DNA from: Collinsella sp. AF08-23 | GTDB taxonomy: Bacteria; Actinomycetota; Coriobacteriia; Coriobacteriales; Coriobacteriaceae | Reading direction: 5' to 3' | DNA length: 64,000 nt | Assembly: GCF_003479805.1 (NCBI RefSeq) | Contig: NZ_QUHV01000001.1 | Coordinates: 186,001-250,000 of the forward strand | In this document: positions 34,296-43,862 of the stretch, piece after piece | Layout: every line of letters begins with the position of its first letter | Position numbering within the stretch: position 1 is the stretch's first letter | The notes under the pieces: generated by a model | Databases searched by the model: none | What the model saw: the letters and a program-made list of their open reading frames with translations, nothing else | What the model was told of the DNA's origin: nothing | Program-made: the position numbers and the translations under genes

Positions 34296-35321
34296 ATGAA
34301 GACATATTCCGTCGCCATCGTGGGCGCCACCGGAGCGGTGGGCACGCAGATGCTTCAATGCCTGGAGGAGCAGGAGTTCCCGGTTGGCTCCCTCAAGCTG
34401 CTTGCGAGCCCGCGCTCGGCCGGCAAGGTCGTCGAGACTCCGTGGGGCGAGGTCACGGTCGAGGCCGCGGCACCCGAGGCGTTCGACGGGGTCGACATCG
34501 TGCTCGGCGCGGCGGAGGACGACATCGCGCTCGCGCTCTACCCCGAGGCCGTCAAGCGCGGTGCGGTGGTTGTGGACAACTCGCACGCCTTCCGCCTCGA
34601 TGCGGACGTGCCGCTGGTCGTTCCCGAAATCAACGCCGCCGATGCCCTCAACCACAAGGGCATCATCGCCAACCCCAACTGCGCCACCATCATCGGCCTC
34701 GTTCCCACCTGGCCGCTTCACCAAATCGCCGGTGTCAAGCGCATGATCGTCTCGACGTACCAGGCCGCGAGTGGTGCCGGCGTCCCGGGCATGCGAGAGC
34801 TCGAGGAGCAGATCGGCTGCATGGGGCGCGGCGAGGAGATTCCCGCACCGAGCGCATTCGCCGCGCAGCTCGCCAGCAACCTCATCCCGCAGATCGGCGG
34901 CGAGAAATTCGAGGGCTTCACCTCCGAGGAGATGAAGATGCAAAACGAGGGGCGCAAGATCATGCATCTGCCCGAGCTTCGCGTGAACTGCACCTGCGTG
35001 CGCGTACCGGTGGTTCGCTCGCATTCCGAGAGCATCACGCTCGAGTTCGAGCGCGACATCACACTTGAGCAGGCGCGTGAGGCCCTTGCCGCGGCACCTG
35101 GCGTGAAGCTTGTGGACGACCTGAACGCAGAGAGCGCGCACGACCGTTGGCCCATGCCGCTGGACACGACCGACCAAGACCTCATCTGGGTCGGCCGCAT
35201 TCGCCGCGACATCTCCAATCCGGAGGCGCTGCGCGGCATCACGTTTTGGTGCTGCGGCGATCAGATTCGCAAGGGCGCGGCGACAAATGCGGTCCAGATT
35301 GCAAAACTACTCTGCGAGTAG
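34296..35321 (+). CDS. asd: Aspartate-semialdehyde dehydrogenase
   Basis: A 341-residue NADPH-dependent enzyme reducing aspartyl phosphate. VAIVGATGAVGTQML is the cofactor site, C129 in ANPNCATI is the catalytic cysteine, and the later ESAHDRWPMPLDT matches the family. It lies 72 bp downstream of lysC and encodes the next step, so the two form an operon. GAGAAGGGGG precedes the ATG. Confidence 0.96.
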   Translation: MKTYSVAIVGATGAVGTQMLQCLEEQEFPVGSLKLLASPRSAGKVVETPWGEVTVEAAAPEAFDGVDIVLGAAEDDIALALYPEAVKRGAVVVDNSHAFRLDADVPLVVPEINAADALNHKGIIANPNCATIIGLVPTWPLHQIAGVKRMIVSTYQAASGAGVPGMRELEEQIGCMGRGEEIPAPSAFAAQLASNLIPQIGGEKFEGFTSEEMKMQNEGRKIMHLPELRVNCTCVRVPVVRSHSESITLEFERDITLEQAREALAAAPGVKLVDDLNAESAHDRWPMPLDTTDQDLIWVGRIRRDISNPEALRGITFWCCGDQIRKGAATNAVQIAKLLCE

Positions 35322-35428
35322 GCTGCAAACGCCGCGCGGCCGCTCAACGGCGGTCGAGACCGTCTGCGGGTAAAGCAACACTACTAAGTAAAGTGTGTAC
35401 AATCTAGTCGAAGCACGGAATGACAGCG

Positions 35429-35468
35429 GAGGGCGTCGTCTGCACGGATGTGCGGGCGGCGCCTTTCG
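35429..35468 (+). terminator. Terminator after asd
   Basis: A GC-rich stem pairs GGCGTCGT with GCGGCGCC across a GCAC-GGAT-GTGC apex, followed by TTT. TACAAT near 35397 just before it may be the -10 of a promoter for degV, in which case the hairpin lies in that leader. Confidence 0.5.
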
Positions 35469-35501
35469 CGTCTGAATACGATAAGAATGGTCGTGGTCTG
35501 T

Positions 35502-36353
35502 ATGAGCGAGTATGTCATCGTGGTCGAATCCGGCGCAGATGTCACGCCGGAGCTGCGTGAGCGCTATGGAATCGTGAGTGTTCCTATGCACGTGACGATG
35601 GGGGACGAGACGGTGGACGACGGCTCGATCGATCCGCTTGAGATCTACTCGCGCTGCAATGAGATGGGTCAGATGCCAAAGACGAGCGGCTGTTCTCCTG
35701 CGGACTTCAATGAGGTTTACGATCGCATCCACGCCGAGCAGCCCGAAGCCACCATCCTGCACCTTGCGTATTCCGAGGTGACCACCTGCTCGCATCAGTC
35801 CTCTAAGATCGCCGCCGAGGGCCGCGACTACGTGTACTCGATGGATACACGCTTCGTCTCTGTGGGTCAGTCGCTCATTGCCGTCGAGGCCGCCAAGTAT
35901 ATCGAGGCGAACCCCGATGCGACGGTCGAGGAAATATTCTCCTTCGTCGAGAGCGTGATGGATCGCGTGCTTTTGGGCTTCGTCCCCACCGACCTCGCCT
36001 TCCTCAAGGTGGGCGGTCGCCTCTCCAACGTGGCGTTCCTTGGTGCGCATCTGCTCAAGATCAAGCCGTGCATCGAGGTCACGGGCGGCAAGTTCGTCGC
36101 CACCAAGAAATTCCGTGGCTCCATGCTCAAGTGTGCCCGTGCGTTCCTCGACCACATGGTCGAGAAGGGCGATATCGATTTTTCGCATATTGGTCTCGCG
36201 TATTCCGTGGGCCTGTCCGAGGAACTGCGCGGCGACATGGAGGTATATGCCCGCGAGCTCGGTTTCGAGGACATCACGTGGACGCAGGTTGGTGGCGTGA
36301 TCTCCAGCCACTGCGGCCCCACCGCCTTCGGCGCGGTCCTGCTGCAAAAGTAA
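35502..36353 (+). CDS. DegV family fatty-acid-binding protein
   Basis: A 283-residue protein. VIVVESGADVTPELRERYGI, the TSGCSPADFNEVYDRI segment and FLKVGGRLSN are DegV hallmarks. Relatives (FakB) present acyl chains to the kinase FakA, which is not in this window. The start was placed at MSEYV (35502); the ribosome site is weak and an in-frame ATG at 35487 is possible. Likely monocistronic. Confidence 0.88.
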   Translation: MSEYVIVVESGADVTPELRERYGIVSVPMHVTMGDETVDDGSIDPLEIYSRCNEMGQMPKTSGCSPADFNEVYDRIHAEQPEATILHLAYSEVTTCSHQSSKIAAEGRDYVYSMDTRFVSVGQSLIAVEAAKYIEANPDATVEEIFSFVESVMDRVLLGFVPTDLAFLKVGGRLSNVAFLGAHLLKIKPCIEVTGGKFVATKKFRGSMLKCARAFLDHMVEKGDIDFSHIGLAYSVGLSEELRGDMEVYARELGFEDITWTQVGGVISSHCGPTAFGAVLLQK

Positions 36354-36537
36354 CCACGTTCTCTTGCGAGCGCAGGCACCGCAACGTCCGCCAGCGCAAA
36401 GAGCGCGATCGGTATTCTCCAAGCTGTCGGGTCGATGTGGTTCGATATTCGCACATGCTGCCCACGTATTTGCCTGATGCCTATACTTGTGGGTATATCA
36501 ATTCATAATGGGAACCCACGCAACGGGAGCGCCGCGT

Positions 36538-37239
36538 ATGGCATATATCGAGTTCAGCGATGTGACGAAGGTTTATGGCTCGGGTGATGCCGAAGTCCAC
36601 GCGCTGGATGGGGCGTCGTTTGAGGTCGATCGCGGCGAGCTCGCTGTGATCCTCGGCGCCTCCGGCGCGGGCAAGACCACCGCGCTCAACATCCTCGGCG
36701 GCATGGACACCGCCACGAGTGGACGCGTTGTCGTCGACGGGCGCGACGTGAGCTCCGCCTCCGAAGACGACCTCGTGGAGTACCGCCGCGCCGACGTGGG
36801 CTTTGTGTTCCAGTTCTACAACCTCGTGCCCAACCTCACCGCGCTTGAGAATGTCGAGCTCGCTTCCCAGATTTGCCCCGACTCCCTTGACGCCGCCGAG
36901 TGCCTGCGCAAGGTGGGCCTGGGCGAGCGCATGGCGAACTTCCCCTCGCAGCTTTCCGGTGGCGAGCAGCAGCGCGTATCCATCGCCCGAGCGCTGGCCA
37001 AGAACCCCAAGCTCCTGCTGTGCGACGAGCCCACGGGCGCCCTCGATTACCAGACGGGCAAGCAAGTGCTGCAGTTGCTGCAGGACACGTGCGGTCGCGA
37101 TGGCATCACGGTCCTCATCATCACGCATAACTCCGCGCTCGCCCCCATGGCCGACCGCCTCATCCGTTTCAAGAGCGGCCGCGTGACCGACATGCGCGTG
37201 AACGCCACACCCACACCCATCGCCGATATCGAGTGGTAG
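36538..37239 (+). CDS. ABC transporter ATP-binding protein (MacB/LolD type)
   Basis: A 233-residue ATPase. Walker [11 protein letters not shown]-loop [13 protein letters not shown], signature LSGGEQQRV and Walker [13 protein letters not shown] are intact. The pattern is that of ATPases that pair with FtsX-like permeases. The permease gene starts six bases after the stop. The start at 36538 has GGGAG upstream. TATACT near 36482 may be the -10 of the operon. Confidence 0.93.
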   Translation: MAYIEFSDVTKVYGSGDAEVHALDGASFEVDRGELAVILGASGAGKTTALNILGGMDTATSGRVVVDGRDVSSASEDDLVEYRRADVGFVFQFYNLVPNLTALENVELASQICPDSLDAAECLRKVGLGERMANFPSQLSGGEQQRVSIARALAKNPKLLLCDEPTGALDYQTGKQVLQLLQDTCGRDGITVLIITHNSALAPMADRLIRFKSGRVTDMRVNATPTPIADIEW

Positions 37240-37245
37240 GCGACG

Positions 37246-40200
37246 GTGTCTATGAAGGGGAGAAAGACGGACCGTCGTTCCGGTAACCGGCGTCCAAACG
37301 CGTTCAGAACGGACATCGCCCGCACCATCACGGGCAATCTCAAGCGGTTCATCTCGTTGTTCGTCATCACCGCGCTGGGCGCCACGATGCTCGTCGGCCT
37401 CAAGGCCGCCTGCGACGACCTGCGCTTCACCGCCGACAGCTACTACGACAGCCAGCGGCTGTTCGACATCTCGATTCAGTCCACGTTGGGTCTGGACGAG
37501 GGCGATATAGAGGCCCTGGCCAAGATAGACGGTGTCGATGTGGTAGGGGGCGGGTATTCCGAAACGGCATACACTCAGGTCAAAGGTGCAAGCGCGAAGG
37601 TTGACCTCAAGGCGCTCTTGCCGGCGGGGATGAATGAACCCCAGGTGATCGAGGGGCGCCTGCCGCGCGATGTCAACGAGGTCGCCGTGACGCAGAAGTA
37701 CCTCGATGTGAGCGGCAAGAAGATCGGTGATACCGTGACCTTCGAGGGCGAAGGCGAGGAGCCCAGCGCCGCAGGGGCCACCGACGACGCTGGCGAAGCG
37801 GGCGACGACGCGGGAGCCGCCGGCGCTGCGGTGACCGCCGATGCCACGGGGACCGCCGACGCCGCTGACGATACGGCCCTGGCAGCGGGAGGCTCCTCCG
37901 CCATCTTCAAGCGCGGCGAGTACACGATCACAGCTTCCGTGCTCGACCCCATGGACGTGAACGCGGGTAGCAAAACTATGAGCTTTCGCAGCTCGGGAGG
38001 ATCGCAGTACGCATTTTTCCTCACACCCGGCGCCGTATTGGACCGTGGCACGTTCACCGTTGCCTACCTCACGGTAAAAGGCGCGGCAGATCTCATGACC
38101 TACTCCGATGAGTACAAGGATATGGTCGATGAGGTGAAACAGCGCGTTGAGGACATTCGCGAGCAGCGCGAGGAGGCACGGAGCGAGGGCCTCAAAGCCG
38201 ATGCACGCAAAGAGGTCGACGACGCGCAGGCGGAGGCGGACAAGCAGTTCGAAGATGCGGAGGCCCAGATTGATGATGCACTTGCTCAGATAGCCGAGGG
38301 CGAGGCCGCGCTCGCGGCGCAAGGGGCGGATGCGCGCCGCCAGCTTGCGGACGCCCAGACCAAGCTCGATGCATCTCGCACGCAGTTGACTTACGGCATG
38401 GCCGTCATTGACGCCAGGCAGACCGAGCTCGACGCTGGACGCGTTCAAGCTGAGTCGGCTCTCGCGCAGATAGCTCAGGCTGAGTCGGGAGCCGCAACGC
38501 TCAAGGCGATCATGAACAGCGGGCTCACCGGCCATACGTGGCCGGAGGCCGCTTGGCAGCGGTTGCTGGAGGGTGACGCCACGGCAAAGGCGGAATTCAC
38601 CACGGCCATCACGGCGTATATTGACGAGGCGTCTGGCCAATTGCAGCAGGCCGAGGAGCTTTGCGACGGGATCATTGCCGCGCTCGACCGGTTGCCCGTC
38701 GGCGATCCCGCGGCGAAGGAGGAGGCGCTCGCCGCGCTCGACCGGCTTGCCGTCATTCGCCCCGATCTCTCAGGTCAGATCGAGCAGATCAAGGCACTCG
38801 TCTCCGCATATCCAGAAAACGAGTCTGATATCCAAGAGGCCAAGAACCGGGTCCTCACCATCAAGAACACGCTGACGACGCTCTCGGGCCAGCTTTCCGA
38901 CATGTCATCGCAAGCCGACGACATCGCGGACGCGGTGCTCAGCAAGCCCACGGTGCAGGCGGCGCTCGGCAAGATCGAGGCTGGTCAGGTGCAACTTGAC
39001 GCGGCCCGCGCCAAGGCGAACCAGAGCCTAGGGCAACTCGAGGCGGCGCGGGCAACCCTCGACCAACAGCGCGCCAGCGCCGAGGCGCAGCTTGAGGGCG
39101 GTCGCGCCGAGCTTGCCGAGGGCTCTGCCGACGCCGCCGAGGGCCAAGCGGAGCTCGATGAGCAAAAGGCCAGCGCGAATGCCAAGTTTGCCGATGCACG
39201 TTCCGAGGTGGATGGCATCGAGCGTGCCACCTGGTACATCCAGGATCGCAGCTCGCTTGCCAGCTATGCGAGCATCGAGTCGGACGCGAGTTCCATCGAG
39301 TCCATCGCCACGGTGTTCCCCCTCATTTTCTTCACGGTGGCGGTGCTCATCAGCCTCACCACGGTTACGCGCATGGTCGAGGAAGACCGCGGACTCATCG
39401 GTGTGTACAAAGCGCTCGGGTATAGCCGCGGCCGCATCCTCTCCAAGTACCTCATCTACTCGTTCGCCGCATGCGTGGCCGGCGGCATTGCAGGCGACGC
39501 CCTTGGCTTCATCGTGCTGCCCGAGATCATCTTCACCATCTTCACCACCATGTACGCGCTGCCGCCGTTCCAGCTGCACTTCAACGCGTTCACGGCGGCA
39601 CTCGGCATCACCCTGTTCGCCGTCGGAATCGTGGGCGCAACGTTTCTCGCGTGCCGCCACGTGCTCAGGGAAACGCCTGCCTCACTCATGCGCCCCAAGG
39701 CCCCGCGCGCGGGCAAGCGCATCCTGCTCGAGCGCATCACGCCCGTGTGGCGGCGCCTCTCCTTCCTCAACAAGGTGAGCGCGCGCAACCTCTTCCGCTA
39801 CAAAAAGCGCTTCCTCATGACGGTTTTCGGTATTGCCGGGTGCACCGCGCTCATGATCTGCGGCCTGGGCATTCGCGACACGGTGATCTCGCTCAAGCCG
39901 CGCCAGTACGGCTCGGAGGGCATCGTGCGCTACGACCTGCTGGCCGTGACGGCCGACGCGGACTTCTCCCAGGGTGAGGACGAACTGCGCGCCACGGGTG
40001 CCATCGACACGATGCTCGAGGCGCGCGTCGATACGGTCACCGCCGAGTTTGGCGGCGTGAAGGAGAACATCCAGCTCATCGTTGTCCCCGACAACGCGGA
40101 CCTGTCTGCCTACATGAAGACCGAGGACGGCTCCCATACCTCGTTCCTTGCTCCGGCGATGGGCGGCGAGGAGCTTGGACTCCCGCGTGAGGATAACGGA

Positions 40201-40926
40201 GCGCTCATCACGAAGAACGCCGAGCAGGTGTTGGGATTTGGCCTGGGCGACGAGCTCGCGCTGCAGGGCACCGCCTTGCAAACCGGCAGCGCCCGTGTGG
40301 ACGGCATAACCGTTAACTTCCTGGGAAATTTCATCTTCATGACGGAGAGTGCCTACCAAGAGGCCTTTGGCGAGCCGTGCATACCCAACGCGTTCCTGGT
40401 CAGTCTCGAGGGCACGGATGCCGAAAAGATCGCCCTTGCTGATGAGCTCTCTGCTGGGAACACGTTCGTGAGTGTGTCGAGCTCCACCAAGATCGCCAAT
40501 GATTTCTCAGAGAGCTTCAAGATCATCGACGTGGTGGTGTACGTGGTGACGGTCATGGCGGCTGCGTTGGCGTTCGCCGTGGTCTTCACGCTGTCCAACA
40601 CCAACATCTCCGAGCGCGAACGCGAGCTCGCCACCATCAAGGTGCTGGGCTTCCGCCGGCGCGAGGTGTATCGCTACATCAACAAGGAGACGATTGTCCT
40701 CACGCTCATCGGCATCGTGGCGGGATGGCCCCTCGGGTACCTCATCACGCGGTTCCTTACGTACGTGTTGCGCATGCCGTCGCTGTTCTTCGACACGATC
40801 GTCGAGCCCCAGACGTATGTGTTCGCCTCGATCATGGCGCTCGTGTTCACGCTCATCATCAACCAGATGACCAATCGCAGCCTCGACAAGATCGATATGG
40901 TGGGAGCCCTCAAGAGCGCCGAGTAG
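37246..40926 (+). CDS. FtsX-like ABC permease with large extracytoplasmic coiled-coil domain
   Basis: A 1226-residue membrane protein. TM1 is near residues 33-52. A very large outside region follows to about 685, with an Ala/Asp/Gly-rich insertion at ~170-220 and long heptad-rich stretches (~290-420 and ~560-670) suggesting coiled coils. Three TM segments of the first FtsX module lie near 690-805, then a second module with TMs near 855, 1095, 1145 and 1180. With the preceding ATPase it should form a type VII (MacB-like) ABC machine, which transmits force across the membrane rather than acting as a channel. Cargo or partner unknown. The start is a GTG at 37246 or ATG at 37252. Confidence 0.88.
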   Translation: MSMKGRKTDRRSGNRRPNAFRTDIARTITGNLKRFISLFVITALGATMLVGLKAACDDLRFTADSYYDSQRLFDISIQSTLGLDEGDIEALAKIDGVDVVGGGYSETAYTQVKGASAKVDLKALLPAGMNEPQVIEGRLPRDVNEVAVTQKYLDVSGKKIGDTVTFEGEGEEPSAAGATDDAGEAGDDAGAAGAAVTADATGTADAADDTALAAGGSSAIFKRGEYTITASVLDPMDVNAGSKTMSFRSSGGSQYAFFLTPGAVLDRGTFTVAYLTVKGAADLMTYSDEYKDMVDEVKQRVEDIREQREEARSEGLKADARKEVDDAQAEADKQFEDAEAQIDDALAQIAEGEAALAAQGADARRQLADAQTKLDASRTQLTYGMAVIDARQTELDAGRVQAESALAQIAQAESGAATLKAIMNSGLTGHTWPEAAWQRLLEGDATAKAEFTTAITAYIDEASGQLQQAEELCDGIIAALDRLPVGDPAAKEEALAALDRLAVIRPDLSGQIEQIKALVSAYPENESDIQEAKNRVLTIKNTLTTLSGQLSDMSSQADDIADAVLSKPTVQAALGKIEAGQVQLDAARAKANQSLGQLEAARATLDQQRASAEAQLEGGRAELAEGSADAAEGQAELDEQKASANAKFADARSEVDGIERATWYIQDRSSLASYASIESDASSIESIATVFPLIFFTVAVLISLTTVTRMVEEDRGLIGVYKALGYSRGRILSKYLIYSFAACVAGGIAGDALGFIVLPEIIFTIFTTMYALPPFQLHFNAFTAALGITLFAVGIVGATFLACRHVLRETPASLMRPKAPRAGKRILLERITPVWRRLSFLNKVSARNLFRYKKRFLMTVFGIAGCTALMICGLGIRDTVISLKPRQYGSEGIVRYDLLAVTADADFSQGEDELRATGAIDTMLEARVDTVTAEFGGVKENIQLIVVPDNADLSAYMKTEDGSHTSFLAPAMGGEELGLPREDNGALITKNAEQVLGFGLGDELALQGTALQTGSARVDGITVNFLGNFIFMTESAYQEAFGEPCIPNAFLVSLEGTDAEKIALADELSAGNTFVSVSSSTKIANDFSESFKIIDVVVYVVTVMAAALAFAVVFTLSNTNISERERELATIKVLGFRRREVYRYINKETIVLTLIGIVAGWPLGYLITRFLTYVLRMPSLFFDTIVEPQTYVFASIMALVFTLIINQMTNRSLDKIDMVGALKSAE

Positions 40927-40938
40927 CTGCACCTGATT

Positions 40939-41021
40939 CGTGGCGGGCCTTATATACGCTCCGGAGCGTGGTTCCGCTTCGCTCCACAAAAACGCTCCTA
41001 CGGTATATAAGGCCCGCCACG
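40939..41021. repeat. Palindrome family B, copy 1
   Basis: Arms at 40939-40957 and 41003-41021 are perfectly complementary over 19 bp and include a TATATA tract. An inner stem, GGAGCGT with ACGCTCC, encloses a loop reading GTTCCGCTTCGCTCCAC then AAAA. The loop recurs on the opposite strand at 41121-41194. Confidence 0.8.
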
Positions 41022-41120
41022 CCTCGTGCTCGGCTAAATCGGCGATTGAGTGCTTTTGAACTCATCTACCTATGCAGGCGGGATAAAGAGGTTGAAGCGC
41101 TGCAGGTGCGGAAGGGGGAG

Positions 41121-41194
41121 CGCTGGGATATATACCGTAGCGGTGTTTTATGGAGTGAAGCGAAGCCACACTGCGTACCGTATATATCCCAGCG
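41121..41194. repeat. Palindrome family B, copy 2 (inverted)
   Basis: Arms CGCTGGGATATATAC at 41121-41135 and its complement at 41180-41194 are perfect over 15 bp. The apex read on the reverse strand (GTGGCTTCGCTTCACTCCAT then AAAA) resembles that of copy 1 at 40939-41021. The outer arms differ from those of copy 1. Both copies lie between the ABC permease and ogt, 99 bp apart. Confidence 0.75.
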
Positions 41195-41257
41195 TGCCAG
41201 GCAAGGTGACCTTGTGGCGGCGGTACAATGAATCGACTGTGCTGTAAGGGGGACCGC

Positions 41258-41938
41258 ATGATAACCACCACCTACCACTCGCCGCTAGGCGACATCACGC
41301 TTGCCGCCGACGCGCGTGGGCTCACGGGTTTGTGGTTTGCCGACCAAGCGCATTACGGCTCCACGCTTGAGGGCGATGAGCCCTCCTTTGACATGGAGCG
41401 AGGTGTATTCGAGGACGCGGTGAACGCTGCCGTGCATGCCGAGCCGCATGCCGAGGCCGCACCTGCCGTCACGTGCGAGAAGATTGAGGGCTGCGATGCC
41501 GTATCCGGGTGCAGCCCCCTGAACGCCGAGGACCCGCGGAATACCGCTGCGGTGGGCGTGCTCGAGCGTGCATGGGCGTGGCTGAACGCGTATTTCGCCG
41601 GTCAAGCGCCGCGTTGGACCCCACCTCTGCACATCGAGGGCACCGAGTTCCAACATGCGATTTGGGTCGCGTTGCTTGAGATCCCTTATGGCGAGACGGT
41701 CACCTATGGCGAATTGGCCCATCGGGTGGCGCGTCGCCGCGGGTTCACGGAAGCGGGGCTGGAAGGCGATGCCGCAAAGACGCCCTCTCCGCGTGCCGTT
41801 GGTGCGGCAGTGGGCCGAAATCCCATCTCGATCATCGTGCCCTGCCATCGCGTGGTGGGTGCGGACGGATCGCTCACCGGATACGCCGGTGGCGTGGAGC
41901 GCAAACGCGCCCTGCTCGAGCTCGAGGCGGCGCGGTAA
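41258..41938 (+). CDS. ogt: Methylated-DNA--protein-cysteine methyltransferase
   Basis: A 226-residue suicide DNA-repair protein removing alkyl groups from O6-guanine. The acceptor is C196 in IIVPCHRVVG, and the helix-turn-helix arginine-finger region (YGELAHRVA...RAVGAAVGRNP) precedes it. It is about 55 residues longer than usual. Residues ~38-96 are an acidic, Cys-containing insertion in the N-terminal domain, and a second ~20-residue insertion splits the recognition-helix region near 160-178. AGGGGGA precedes the ATG at 41258. Confidence 0.92.
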   Translation: MITTTYHSPLGDITLAADARGLTGLWFADQAHYGSTLEGDEPSFDMERGVFEDAVNAAVHAEPHAEAAPAVTCEKIEGCDAVSGCSPLNAEDPRNTAAVGVLERAWAWLNAYFAGQAPRWTPPLHIEGTEFQHAIWVALLEIPYGETVTYGELAHRVARRRGFTEAGLEGDAAKTPSPRAVGAAVGRNPISIIVPCHRVVGADGSLTGYAGGVERKRALLELEAAR

Positions 41939-41998
41939 CCGAGGCCTTCGACAACCTCGCATACGCGTGCAGACAACCTCCGCACGTGTCCACAGCAT

Positions 41999-42072
41999 CC
42001 GCGAGAGTGTACTTTCGCGGAGGATTTTCGGCATATTCGTGCCGAGAGTGCCGCGAGAGTTACCTTTCGCGG
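41999..42072. repeat. Tandem hairpins upstream of the DHA2 transporter
   Basis: CCGCGAGAGT...CTTTCGCGG occurs at 41999-42020 and 42051-42072, 52 bp apart, each a 22-nt stem-loop differing in the central bases. A weaker CGGC/GCCG stem sits between them. Just upstream ACAACCTC is also tandemly repeated. Not recognised as a known element. Confidence 0.6.
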
Positions 42073-42215
42073 CAGCCTTGGTTTTGGCATGAAGTGACGA
42101 GATGTGCATGGAGGTTCGCGCCGTTCCATGCAAAAATAGCGCAACCGAACCGACGCGGGTTCTCAGCTCATGCTGCTATGAGGTGGGAACCCGCTTTTAT
42201 GTGGAAAGGGCGCGC

Positions 42216-43640
42216 ATGAGTCAAACGACCGATGCGGCAAAGAAGCCGAACAAATGGGCCATCCTGTTCACGGTGCTCATCATGACCTTTATGGCTACGC
42301 TCGATTCGAGCATCGTCAACGTGGCCCTCCCCGTGATGCAGAAGGCCCTGGAAGCCGGCCTTGGTCAGATCCAATGGGTCTCATCGGTTTACCTGCTTAC
42401 CATGTGCGCGTTCCTGCTCGTGTTCGGGCGCCTGGGCGACCTGCACGGCAAGGTTCGTTTCTTCGAGTTCGGCGTGGTGATCTTCACCATCGGTTCACTC
42501 ATGTGCGGCCTTTCCACCACGCTGCCCGCACTTGTGGTGTCCCGTGCGGTGCAAGGCATCGGCGGGGCATCGGCCATGGCGAACAACATGGGCATCATCA
42601 CCGAGGCGTTTCCCGCTCGCGAGCGCGGTCGCGCGTTGGGGCTGTTGGCGAGCTTTGTCGCGCTCGGCATGATGTGCGGGCCCGTGCTCGGCGGTTTCAT
42701 CGTGGCGGTGATGCCTTGGGAGTATATCTTCCTCATCAACGTTCCCGTGGGTGTGCTCTCGCTTGTGCTGGGCCGATTTACTCTGCCGCGCACAGGGTTC
42801 ACAGTCGAGGGTGGGACCATGGACGTCTTTGGCGCGGTTCTACTCGTCCCCGGCATGTTGCTCACATTCCTGTCCGTCACCATACTGCAGAGCAACCCCG
42901 GGCTGCTTGTTGCCGGTTCGTTTGCGGCGGGCGTCGTACTGCTCGTTCTGTTCGTCCGTCACGAGCGTGCGGTCGAACAGCCTTTGGTGGCGTTTGACAT
43001 CTTCTGCGATAGGCATTTCGTGGTGAACCTTATCTGCCTGTTCATCAGCTTTGTGGCGATTGGTGTCTACGAACTCATGACGCCGTTCTATCTCCAGGAC
43101 GCTCGAGGGTTCGATCCAGGTCTCTCCGGTCTCATCTTCTGCGTTATCCCCCTGGTCAACGCACTTGTCGGTCCTATTTCCGGTGCGGTGTCCGATCGCA
43201 TCGGCTGCGAGGTGCCCACATGCGTGGGGTTGGCGTCGTTCAGCGTCGGCTTGTACCTCATTGGGATGCTGGGGATGGACGCCTCCATTTCCTGGATCCT
43301 GTTCTGCCTGGGCCTTGCGTCATGCGGTACATCGATTTTCCAGTCGCCCAACAACTCGCTCATCATGGGCTCGGTGCCCGTTGAGACGCTCGGATTTGCC
43401 GGCAGCGCCAGTGCGCTCGCTCGGTACCTGGGCATGGCGATCGGTATCTCCGGTTCCACCTTCATCCTCTACGGGCAGATGGGCGCAGCCGCGGGGCACC
43501 CGGTCACGGCGTTCGTTGAAGGCCGGCCCGACATCTTCCTCTCCGGCTATCGCGTGGTGTACATGATCACGGCCGTTTTGGTTGCCGTGGGGTTCGCCCT
43601 GACCGTCGCCCGCGCCCTTAAACGCCACAAGCGGATCTGA
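42216..43640 (+). CDS. MFS drug-resistance transporter, DHA2 (EmrB/QacA) family
   Basis: A 474-residue protein with about 14 predicted membrane segments. Motif D1 FMATLDSSIVNVALP in TM1 and motif A GRLGDLHGKVRFF are diagnostic for DHA2 multidrug exporters. AAAGGG lies just before the ATG at 42216; the longer upstream frame has no family similarity. No adjacent regulator is present. It likely expels a toxic organic cation or similar compound. Confidence 0.87.
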   Translation: MSQTTDAAKKPNKWAILFTVLIMTFMATLDSSIVNVALPVMQKALEAGLGQIQWVSSVYLLTMCAFLLVFGRLGDLHGKVRFFEFGVVIFTIGSLMCGLSTTLPALVVSRAVQGIGGASAMANNMGIITEAFPARERGRALGLLASFVALGMMCGPVLGGFIVAVMPWEYIFLINVPVGVLSLVLGRFTLPRTGFTVEGGTMDVFGAVLLVPGMLLTFLSVTILQSNPGLLVAGSFAAGVVLLVLFVRHERAVEQPLVAFDIFCDRHFVVNLICLFISFVAIGVYELMTPFYLQDARGFDPGLSGLIFCVIPLVNALVGPISGAVSDRIGCEVPTCVGLASFSVGLYLIGMLGMDASISWILFCLGLASCGTSIFQSPNNSLIMGSVPVETLGFAGSASALARYLGMAIGISGSTFILYGQMGAAAGHPVTAFVEGRPDIFLSGYRVVYMITAVLVAVGFALTVARALKRHKRI

Positions 43641-43862
43641 GGAAGTTCTCCTCGCTGGGCGTGCCTGATTAGTTGCGGGCGGATGGAGCAGCTGGGGAGC
43701 AGCTGGAGACGGGCGCTGGCGGTCGCAAGTCACGCGGCCACGGCGCACTTCGTGCTTGCCGTTCGGCGGATGACGCACATCTTCATCACCGGAGTGTGGG
43801 AAACTGGTACTCTGAAACAATACGTTGCTACTTTTCGGCGTCCAGGGAGGTTCGTCGCACGC
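43641..43862. other. Leader of DXS-like gene
   Basis: A direct repeat GGAGCAGCTGG occurs twice near 43685-43706. TACTCT near 43815 may be a -10 element. No terminator for the upstream transporter was found. An open frame from 43683 runs in phase into the enzyme but has no domain similarity. Confidence 0.35.

Noticed and set aside
41228..41257. Upstream in-frame start for Ogt
   Set aside because: AGGGGGA lies directly before the ATG at 41258, which begins the usual N-terminal strand of the family.
41986..42219. Small ORF covering the tandem hairpins near 42 kb
   Set aside because: Its repeated residues simply reflect the DNA hairpins; there is no ribosome site and the frame runs into the DHA2 transporter start.
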